From the NCBI GenBank assembly GCA_023379725.1, contig JAMCPC010000069.1, forward strand, positions 17,450 through 28,820: DNA of 11,371 bases, given 5' to 3'. Both the position numbers and the translations under genes were made by a program. The stretch comes from Actinomycetota bacterium (lineage in GTDB: Bacteria; Actinomycetota; Acidimicrobiia; Acidimicrobiales; JAMCPL01). Within the stretch, counting starts at the first letter, position 1. Every line of letters begins with the position of its first letter. The notes beneath the pieces are model-generated. The model did not search any database. It saw nothing but the letters and a program-made list of their open reading frames with translations, and was not told the origin of the DNA. Shown here one piece after another: positions 1 through 5,939 of this stretch.

Positions 1-73
1 GTTCATCTCGGCATGCAGGGAAAGGTGGAGAAGAAAAGGTGGGTTGGGGTGCCTGCTCGACGACGAAGTGGAA

Positions 74-1690
74 TCAGCTACCAGCCTCATGATATTCCTC
101 ATCCACGTTTACTGACCATATATCATGTGATGCCATATTCACGATATTGTCGACAGCCAGCATAGCCGTATACATGGAATGATCCTGATTGTTGTACCTG
201 TGCATCCCATTTCTACCAACCGGATACAGGTTTGCCACATTGATATCCAGCCATTTGCGTATGGTCTCTACTGCCTCTTGGTACCTATCATCATAGACGG
301 GATAGGCTTTCGGCATACGCACAACATATCCCCTCTCGACCTTACCCTCTTCAGCTATACCAATCTTTGCAAGCTCACGCGCAGCCAGACCAATAAGCTC
401 TTCGTCCGCCATCTCCCATAATTTATCTCCCATCGATACAAAATATTCCATACCCAGGCAGGTGTAACCACTCTTGACCATCCAGGGGGACCATGACCGA
501 AAGTTCTGAATACGACCTACATATACTTCTGGATCATGAATATATATCCAGTTGTCAGGAAACCCGAATGAGTCCGGGACAATGAGTGCAACTGTCAAAA
601 AGTCTCTATACGACAAGTTTGCGGCAGCCGATCTGACCTCAGGCGGTGGAAGTGGATCAAGGCTCTCGACAAGCTCCCTAAGGGGCATAGACGAAATTAC
701 GGCAGAAACCTCTACCTCCTGGGCATCGGCCGTAGAAACGCCGCCGCCTGGGTCACCGCCTCCACCGCCGCCGCCTCTACCGCCAACACCGCCGCCGCCG
801 CCAACCCTACCGACCTCGCCAAGATCGGTACGACTTTCAGTATTACCCGCCAATCTGCCACGATACTCTCCCCTGTCAAGGGTATCTTTGTCCGTATTAT
901 CAAATGTATCGTTGACAGGATTGCTACGATATAGCACCGAACGGGCCAACCCATCACGGTGCCTCACGGAGATCACCGGGCTATTCAACAGAACCATTCC
1001 TCCCTTATCGCTGACCAGATCACGACAGCGCTCCCACATCATTCCCGGTCCATACTTTGGATATTGGAACTCCTCTATCAGGCTGACGATGCTTTCACTA
1101 TCGGAGCCTTTGAACAGAGCACGGAAGATTGCCTTGCCAAGCGAGAGATTCTTAATTCTCTGCGCTGCCCAATCTGCCTTGATGCTCGTCGCCGGCATCC
1201 CCCATACCTTCTCCGTATATGACTTAAAAAACTTTCGGTAGAGGCGCCAGCCGAAACGTGCGGCCGTCCACCCCTCAAATGAGTCCTGATTCGATGGGGC
1301 ATGTACACGAACCCATAGATACGAGCCGACACATCGTAACGATTCAATTGGCCCTAGAGCAGTAAATGCATTAAATGCTCGAAGCGGATAGTCAAAAAAC
1401 TTCCCATTGTAGTATATGCGACTCATCCTTGGTCTCACCAAAAAGTCATCATCAGGCAATATCTCGTGCCATAATGATTCCACTTCAGATACCTTGGTAA
1501 AGAATCTGTGCCCACCTATATCAAAGTGCCATCCATCTACCTGGACGGTTCGACTTATTCCCCCTACCACACTGTCGGACTCCAAGACAATTACCTGCTC
1601 TCCGGCTTGCACAAGCCTGTAAGCCGCGGTCAGCCCTGCCGGTCCTGCGCCTATCACCAATACAGGCTTTGATCTACTCACCTGTATCAT
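74..1690 (-). CDS. FAD-dependent oxidoreductase, UDP-galactopyranose mutase/amine oxidase-like
   Basis: The protein has an N-terminal FAD-binding Rossmann motif, VLVIGAGPAG (residues about 10-19 from the chosen ATG), then an acidic residue ending beta-2 (VIVLES) and the GGISRT...GGHRFF segment typical of the UDP-galactopyranose mutase/protoporphyrinogen-oxidase-like flavoprotein superfamily. The C-terminal segment VGRNGMHRYNNQDHSM resembles the second FAD-contacting region of these enzymes. Actinobacterial relatives are often near cell-surface glycosylation genes, and a GT39-type glycosyltransferase lies just upstream here, so a role in envelope sugar or lipid chemistry is plausible; the substrate is unknown. 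Residues about 254-327 are a low-complexity insert with a glycine-rich core (residues about 294-317). Start choice: an in-frame TTG at 1714 would add eight residues. Neither start has a clear Shine-Dalgarno. The ATG at 1690 begins just ahead of the conserved fold and is preferred. No ATG or GTG lies upstream in frame before a stop. Confidence 0.82.
   Translation of the reverse strand: MIQVSRSKPVLVIGAGPAGLTAAYRLVQAGEQVIVLESDSVVGGISRTVQVDGWHFDIGGHRFFTKVSEVESLWHEILPDDDFLVRPRMSRIYYNGKFFDYPLRAFNAFTALGPIESLRCVGSYLWVRVHAPSNQDSFEGWTAARFGWRLYRKFFKSYTEKVWGMPATSIKADWAAQRIKNLSLGKAIFRALFKGSDSESIVSLIEEFQYPKYGPGMMWERCRDLVSDKGGMVLLNSPVISVRHRDGLARSVLYRSNPVNDTFDNTDKDTLDRGEYRGRLAGNTESRTDLGEVGRVGGGGGVGGRGGGGGGGDPGGGVSTADAQEVEVSAVISSMPLRELVESLDPLPPPEVRSAAANLSYRDFLTVALIVPDSFGFPDNWIYIHDPEVYVGRIQNFRSWSPWMVKSGYTCLGMEYFVSMGDKLWEMADEELIGLAARELAKIGIAEEGKVERGYVVRMPKAYPVYDDRYQEAVETIRKWLDINVANLYPVGRNGMHRYNNQDHSMYTAMLAVDNIVNMASHDIWSVNVDEEYHEAGS
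740..811 (-). repeat. Glycine-codon microsatellite inside the flavoprotein gene
   Basis: On the + strand this stretch is dominated by CCG/CCA/CCT triplets. Read leftward it encodes about 24 residues that are mostly glycine, with an occasional Val, Arg, Asp or Pro. It stays in frame and sits within a longer hydrophilic, low-complexity segment (about 710-931) that separates two conserved parts of the FAD enzyme. It looks like a triplet-repeat expansion in a surface loop. Confidence 0.8.
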
Positions 1691-1887
1691 ACTACCATGT
1701 TGCTCAGTGACCAAGAGGGATCGAATTGCTTGTATTGCAAATAACCATATCCAAAGAGATATCCCAAATAGACTCTCTCTTCCATCAGTTCTATCTGACC
1801 AGATGACACCTGACGGGCAAATTCATGCTATTTATAAGATATATCGCCGACCAATACATAAATCGGTCAGCTCACCTATTTGGTTGC
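1691..1887. other. Spacer between flavoprotein and glycosyltransferase genes
   Basis: About 200 bp of AT-rich sequence without a convincing gene. On the minus strand there are TATA-rich stretches around 1831-1845 that could supply a -10 for the flavoprotein gene, but no well-placed -35 is visible. A weak imperfect stem (arms near 1849-1855 and 1862-1868, one mismatch) lies behind the glycosyltransferase stop. It has no T-run, so no terminator is called. Confidence 0.4.
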
Positions 1888-3534
1888 TCACTTGGGCGTG
1901 AAGCGAAATAAACCCATCCCCTCAAAAAATGGCCCGGTAGTAAGCACCTGCCGCCATTCAAGTCGTGGGGAGTCCTGCAAATACTGGATAATCTGCTGGC
2001 ATCTGTCTCCAAATGGAAGATATCCCGGTGCCCATACCACCCATATCTGCGATCTACCGTGACTTAGCTCGTATAAATGATTGGCAAAAACAGCAGGGCT
2101 GGCTGCACTAACAACTTGAGTATAGTTTATCCAGTCTACGAATTCTGGTCCGGTACCGCGCGGAAAAGTTATTTGCTGATAGCGCGATGGGGGCAGCAGC
2201 CTATTCACTGCCGGACCTAGTTGATCTGGGCAATAAGCTACTACAGCACCGGGCTTCCCTTCCTTGGCAAGAACCCCAGCCACCTCGCCTGCCTGTGTCC
2301 GGTTTGTAGTGATATTCGGTATTGAGGCAGCAAGGCCACCAATTACCGCCAACGACAAGACCGTATTACGAATCCTGCTATCAGAAAGTGTTAGCAACCC
2401 GGCTGCACCAAGTAGGATAATTGGAAGAAATACTACCGATGCATAGCGACTGACGAATCCGCTGTTGCTGATATATCCTCCCACCAGACCTACCAGCAAT
2501 GTACCTATAATGATTACAGCTATTGCCCTACCTCTGGGTCGTGTACGTACATCAATATCTATGTGGTACTTGCTGGTAGCTACACCAAAAAGAGCCAAAA
2601 ATGCCAGAAGGGTGAGAACAACGAACAACAGCCTGCCACCAAAACTACCGCCACCACCCATGACCCCCAGCACATGAACCAGTATCTGAGGACCCGCAGG
2701 ATGTATCCATGGAGTCCCTGTATGATGTGCCTGGAATATAAATATCGGCAACCAGGGTATAAAGGTCAACGCCCCTACTACGATCGCGCCCATAGCCACC
2801 ATAGCATTCTTCGGTTCGATAGCTTTACCCTCTGGGTCGCTCGAATGGCGGATATCTCTATCACTAAAAATCCTGCCAGCTATGAATGCGTGATATATAA
2901 GCCACAGACCGACGACCCCAAGTAGGTACAACGCCCAATAATGCGTATACAAAAGCGCAGCAGAAACCAGTGCAACAGCAACAAAATTGTACGCAGTCGG
3001 CTTTATAAGCACTCTGCGCAAGGCCAAGTAGCCGAGTCCTGTAAGTAACACTACCAAGGAATACATTCTGGCTTCCGTATCGTAATATATGGCAAATGGA
3101 GAGACCGCCAAAAGTAACACTGCACCCCAGGCAACTACTCGACCGCCAATATGACGACCACAGAGCCAGGCTACTGGAAGCGTAGCTACGCCAAACACTC
3201 CAGCCAGTGAGCGAACTGCCATATCAGATGTACCGAATATATCCATCCAATAGTGCAAAAGGACATAAAATAAAGGTGGAGCACCATCCCTTCTGAGCGC
3301 TGCCGGTATCTGTGACACGGGCAGATGCGCTATGTTCACGGTCAGTGCTTCATCCAGCCAAAGATCTGATCTGGTCCAGAAACGCAATACGACTGCAAAG
3401 GCTACAACCAATAGAACCAGAGCCTTCAAGACGACGGCTAATAGCCCTGACTCACCTCCATAGATACGAGAGTCGTCATTGTCGTGCGATGCTTTTTTCT
3501 CAGGGGCATATACAGGGTTGCCGGCAAGAGCCAT
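1888..3534 (-). CDS. Membrane glycosyltransferase, GT39 / ArnT-PMT-like
   Basis: A 548-residue polytopic membrane protein. A hydrophilic N-terminal tail of about 30 residues is followed by a first membrane helix (about 31-51) and then an extracytoplasmic loop with WLDEA (Asp61-Glu62). This is the position of the catalytic acidic pair in dolichyl-phosphate-mannose mannosyltransferase/ArnT-like (GT39, PF13231) enzymes. The following RDGAPPLFYVLLHYW segment (about 82-96) is also typical of the family. Many further hydrophobic helices follow, then a soluble C-terminal domain of about 130 residues. Such enzymes use a polyprenyl-phosphate sugar outside the membrane to glycosylate a lipid or protein; donor and acceptor cannot be read here. 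The ATG lies 4 bp after the rpsA stop, with AGGGA directly before it, so co-transcription and possibly translational coupling with rpsA are likely. Hydrophobicity and motifs make the class secure; the specific function is not known. Confidence 0.85.
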   Translation of the reverse strand: MALAGNPVYAPEKKASHDNDDSRIYGGESGLLAVVLKALVLLVVAFAVVLRFWTRSDLWLDEALTVNIAHLPVSQIPAALRRDGAPPLFYVLLHYWMDIFGTSDMAVRSLAGVFGVATLPVAWLCGRHIGGRVVAWGAVLLLAVSPFAIYYDTEARMYSLVVLLTGLGYLALRRVLIKPTAYNFVAVALVSAALLYTHYWALYLLGVVGLWLIYHAFIAGRIFSDRDIRHSSDPEGKAIEPKNAMVAMGAIVVGALTFIPWLPIFIFQAHHTGTPWIHPAGPQILVHVLGVMGGGGSFGGRLLFVVLTLLAFLALFGVATSKYHIDIDVRTRPRGRAIAVIIIGTLLVGLVGGYISNSGFVSRYASVVFLPIILLGAAGLLTLSDSRIRNTVLSLAVIGGLAASIPNITTNRTQAGEVAGVLAKEGKPGAVVAYCPDQLGPAVNRLLPPSRYQQITFPRGTGPEFVDWINYTQVVSAASPAVFANHLYELSHGRSQIWVVWAPGYLPFGDRCQQIIQYLQDSPRLEWRQVLTTGPFFEGMGLFRFTPK

Positions 3535-3538
3535 GTCC

Positions 3539-5119
3539 CTATTCGTCCGCTACTATAGTATCCTCTTGGTCATTAGCTGGCTCAGTAGATTCGTCACCTA
3601 TGGATTGGATATCCGTAGCTCCTTCCGCAAGAGATGAATTAGATGCTGCAGCAGATGCTGGATCCTCTGCCGTATCGTTGGACATTTCGCTAGGCAGATC
3701 ATCAGCTACCGCATGTGATTGCGATGATTCTTCTCCCTCGTGTACCTCCACACCGCTCACTCCAAAATCAATATCAGCCCATGCAGCCTGAGCCTCTGTT
3801 TCCGGAGTAAATTCACTCAAATCATATCCAATGTAATTACCCTCCTCGTCAAAGGCATGGCTACCAAACGCCTCACGATACTCTTCCGACACATCTCCTC
3901 CCTCAGCCGCCTGTTTGATAGAAAGGCTTATGCGGTGACGCTGTGGATCGATATCAGTAATCTTTACCCACAACTCCTCCCCGACATTGACGACTTGGTT
4001 GGGAGTATCCACTCGATAAGCTGCCATCTCGGATATGTGCACCAACCCCTCAATCCCATCACCCACCTGTACAAAGGCACCAAACTGAACGAGCTTCGTT
4101 ATACGACCATATACCAGTTCACCAACCTGGTGGGTGCTGGCAAATTCGAACCAAGGATCAGTCTGAGTAGCCTTGAGAGACAAACTGATGCGTTCCTTTT
4201 CTGTGTCTATCTCAAGTATCTCCACCTCTACTTCATCACCCGGTGACAATACAGAGGAGGGATGATCTACATGTTTCCAGGAGAGCTCCGACACGTGTAT
4301 CAGTCCGTCCATGCCACCTATATCGACAAACACACCAAAATGAACCACCGTAGAAACCACTCCTCTTACCCTGTCACCAGGCTTCAGGTCTTCAAGGAAA
4401 TGTACGCGCTGGTCTCGCTGGTCTTGCTCCATAAGCGCCCTTCTGGACAGCACTACGTTGTTCCTGTTGCGATCCAACTCTATAATCTTTGCATCCATCT
4501 CCTGTCCAAGATAAGGATGCAATTCACGAATACGTCGCGTGTCTACCAAAGATGCAGGAAGGAATCCCCGTAGGCCTATATCTACTATCAATCCCCCCTT
4601 GACAACCTCGATAACCACGCCATGGACACGACCATCCCTGGCCTTGATTTCCTCAATTCTGGACCATGCTCTTTCGTACTGAGCACGTTTTTTTGACAAG
4701 ACCAAGCGGCCATCCTTGTCCTCTTTCTGTAGGACCAGCGCTTCTATTTTCTCGCCTACTTTGACAATATCTTCAGGTACTACGTCGTGACGTATAGACA
4801 GTTCACGTAAGGGTATAACGCCTTCGGACTTGAAACCTATATCTACAAGTACCTCCTCCCTGTCTACCTTGACAACCATCCCTTCAATCAGGTTGCCGTC
4901 TTCCACTTCGACAAAACTGGAATCTATAGCAGCATCGACCTGGTCATCTCCCAAATCATCTACCACTATCTCCCTGGGTACATATTTGCCCTCTGCATCT
5001 ATAACTCCCAAGGGTGTACTCGGAACGACTACCATATCACCAACCGTATCCTCACGATTGCTGTCCGAATAGCCATCTTTTTCATATACTCCGGCTGAGC
5101 CGGCCAATCCTACAGACAT
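3539..5119 (-). CDS. rpsA: 30S ribosomal protein S1
   Basis: S1 binds mRNA on the small ribosomal subunit and helps initiation on structured or weakly SD-led messages. The 526-residue protein has four S1/OB-fold repeats at about 76-145, 162-228, 247-316 and 332-402, each with the usual G-x-V...FVDIG...GLIHVSE-type pattern. The second repeat is the most divergent (GLRGFLPASLV). Four repeats is the actinobacterial arrangement, against six in Escherichia coli. The first repeat includes FKSEGVIPLRELSIRHDV and KEDKDGRLVLSKKRA, close to mycobacterial RpsA. After residue about 403 comes a Glu/Asp/Ser/Ala-rich acidic tail that includes EEGNYIGYDL, similar to the DEQGNYI element in mycobacterial RpsA tails. 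The N-terminal extension (about 55 residues before the first repeat) is long; a Met at residue 29 is an alternative start. The ATG at 5119 is preceded by AGAGAGG with a short spacer. The next gene starts 4 bp downstream. Confidence 0.96.
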   Translation of the reverse strand: MSVGLAGSAGVYEKDGYSDSNREDTVGDMVVVPSTPLGVIDAEGKYVPREIVVDDLGDDQVDAAIDSSFVEVEDGNLIEGMVVKVDREEVLVDIGFKSEGVIPLRELSIRHDVVPEDIVKVGEKIEALVLQKEDKDGRLVLSKKRAQYERAWSRIEEIKARDGRVHGVVIEVVKGGLIVDIGLRGFLPASLVDTRRIRELHPYLGQEMDAKIIELDRNRNNVVLSRRALMEQDQRDQRVHFLEDLKPGDRVRGVVSTVVHFGVFVDIGGMDGLIHVSELSWKHVDHPSSVLSPGDEVEVEILEIDTEKERISLSLKATQTDPWFEFASTHQVGELVYGRITKLVQFGAFVQVGDGIEGLVHISEMAAYRVDTPNQVVNVGEELWVKITDIDPQRHRISLSIKQAAEGGDVSEEYREAFGSHAFDEEGNYIGYDLSEFTPETEAQAAWADIDFGVSGVEVHEGEESSQSHAVADDLPSEMSNDTAEDPASAAASNSSLAEGATDIQSIGDESTEPANDQEDTIVADE

Positions 5120-5168
5120 ATACCTCTCTACGATCTATTTCCTGATTAAATTACGGAAGCCTTCGACA

Positions 5169-5209
5169 CACAGTCTGGGCTGAGCTAAAAAGTGCTAAGC
5201 CATACTGTG
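5169..5209 (-). promoter_or_regulatory. Stem-loop in the rpsA 5' leader
   Basis: Read leftward, this 41-nt element has an outer 6-bp stem CACAGT/ACTGTG (5204-5209 with 5169-5174) and a small asymmetric internal loop (2 nt and 3 nt). The inner stem, GGCTTAGC/GCTCAGCC, forms 7 of 8 pairs and closes an 8-nt loop that contains a T-run. It lies 50-90 nt before the rpsA start, inside the predicted leader. No T-tract follows, so it is not a classical terminator. S1 controls its own synthesis through leader structure in Escherichia coli; a similar role here is inference. Confidence 0.55.
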
Positions 5210-5222
5210 CCTCAAGAACTTC

Positions 5223-5237
5223 GTCGCCGATAGCGAC
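5223..5237 (-). promoter_or_regulatory. Small hairpin at the predicted 5' end of the rpsA transcript
   Basis: A perfect 5-bp stem GTCGC/GCGAC with a 5-nt loop starts within 1-2 nt of the transcription start predicted from the extended -10 at 5246-5254. Its position suggests a 5'-terminal hairpin that could stabilise the mRNA, but a stem this short can also occur by chance. Confidence 0.35.
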
Positions 5238-5245
5238 CAAACTAT

Positions 5246-5254
5246 ATAATAGCA
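5246..5254 (-). promoter_or_regulatory. Candidate extended -10 promoter for rpsA
   Basis: Read leftward the sequence is TGCTATTAT, a TGn-extended -10 with a near-consensus hexamer (TATTAT). No good -35 is found 16-18 bp upstream, which extended -10 promoters can tolerate. Transcription would start near 5239, giving a leader of about 120 nt that contains the two stem-loops. Confidence 0.45.
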
Positions 5255-5445
5255 AACTTAGCAGCTACTATCTATTCGTATACGCCTTTTTCGGTTATCG
5301 CACTCCTGCAACGTCCACCATGTCGACCGGTGGCCCGTCAATGCCGCAGAAACAAGATACCGCAATATCGCAATTTTTGCCAAATTCATGTCCATAGACA
5401 GCAGTAACCTATTGTTAAATCGGATATTTTGCGCGATAATAATAA
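5255..5445. other. Central part of the divergent rpsA / DUF3040 intergenic region
   Basis: About 190 bp with no supported gene. A 64-codon leftward open frame crosses it but lacks a ribosome binding site and recognisable features. A short inverted repeat, CCACC/GGTGG around 5318-5336, is present without clear meaning. AT-rich runs near 5420-5446 may belong to the control region of the rightward gene. Confidence 0.35.
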
Positions 5446-5446
5446 T

Positions 5447-5475
5447 TGACATATGGTGATTGATGCCAAATGTCA
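5447..5475. promoter_or_regulatory. Inverted repeat TGACAT-N17-ATGTCA upstream of the DUF3040 gene
   Basis: Two perfect 6-bp half-sites (5447-5452 and 5470-5475) face each other, with centres about 23 bp or roughly two helical turns apart. The left half overlaps a perfect TTGACA (5446-5451), but no -10 lies at the proper distance from it. A TATACT at 5490-5495 could be the -10 of the rightward promoter, just after the right half-site. The arrangement would suit an operator; the regulator is unknown. Confidence 0.35.
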
Positions 5476-5543
5476 GGTGAAATATCGACTATACTGTATT
5501 ACTATTAAGGTTAAGGGTACATGCTAAAGATAAGAACGACTGA

Positions 5544-5554
5544 AAGGGGGTGAT
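5544..5554 (+). promoter_or_regulatory. Very strong Shine-Dalgarno of the DUF3040 gene
   Basis: AAGGGGGTGAT directly precedes the ATG at 5555. It differs at one base from the perfect complement of the 16S rRNA 3' end (AAGGAGGTGAT). It fixes the start of this gene and contrasts with the weak or absent sites before glnD, lexA and the flavoprotein gene. Confidence 0.85.
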
Positions 5555-5932
5555 ATGCCACTCTCAGAGCATGAACAACGAATATTACATGAATTGGAGC
5601 AGGCCCTCTTCCAAGAGGACCCGCAGTTTGCTGATCGCGTTCAATCAGAGACCGTATACACTCACGCTGGTCGTAACCTCAAGTGGTCAGCTCTTCTATT
5701 CCTGGTCGGACTAGCACTCGTAATCGGTACGTTTACCTTCTCAGTTATTCTCGCATTCGTGGGCTTCCTGGTCATGCTGGCCTCTGCTGTTTTCATAGAA
5801 ACCAACCTACGCAGGATGAGTAAGGCAGGCATACACGACATAACTCAAGTCTTGCGAGGGGAAGTAGAGAACAGAAAAATAAGTGACATCCGCGATAAGT
5901 TCAAGAATCGCTTCAAGCGCCCAAACAAGTAG
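5555..5932 (+). CDS. DUF3040 family small membrane protein
   Basis: A 125-residue protein starting MPLSEHEQRILHELEQAL, the hallmark N-terminus of the actinobacterial DUF3040 family. Two hydrophobic helices follow close together (about 44-61 and 63-81), giving a helical hairpin. The ends are charged: an acidic amphipathic N-terminal helix, and a basic C-terminal tail of about 40 residues (many Arg and Lys, ending NRFKRPNK). Both ends are probably cytoplasmic. The biochemical role of the family is not established. The start is fixed by an almost perfect Shine-Dalgarno. The gene is divergent from rpsA and converges on glnD with 7 bp between stop codons, and no clear bidirectional terminator is seen there. 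Confidence 0.85.
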   Translation: MPLSEHEQRILHELEQALFQEDPQFADRVQSETVYTHAGRNLKWSALLFLVGLALVIGTFTFSVILAFVGFLVMLASAVFIETNLRRMSKAGIHDITQVLRGEVENRKISDIRDKFKNRFKRPNK

Positions 5933-5939
5933 AAAATCG

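Noticed and set aside
1..73. Possible start or end of another gene at the left edge
   Set aside because: Too little sequence to judge: the leftward ATG near 4-6 has no ribosome binding site in view, and no conserved residues can be read.
552..1241. Long rightward open frame with a proline-rich segment
   Set aside because: It is antisense to the flavoprotein gene. The proline run is the complement of the glycine-codon repeat, and no family features or ribosome binding site are present.
5258..5452. 64-codon leftward open frame in the rpsA upstream region
   Set aside because: It has no Shine-Dalgarno and no recognisable domain, and its 5' end overlaps the inverted repeat and putative promoter of the rightward gene.
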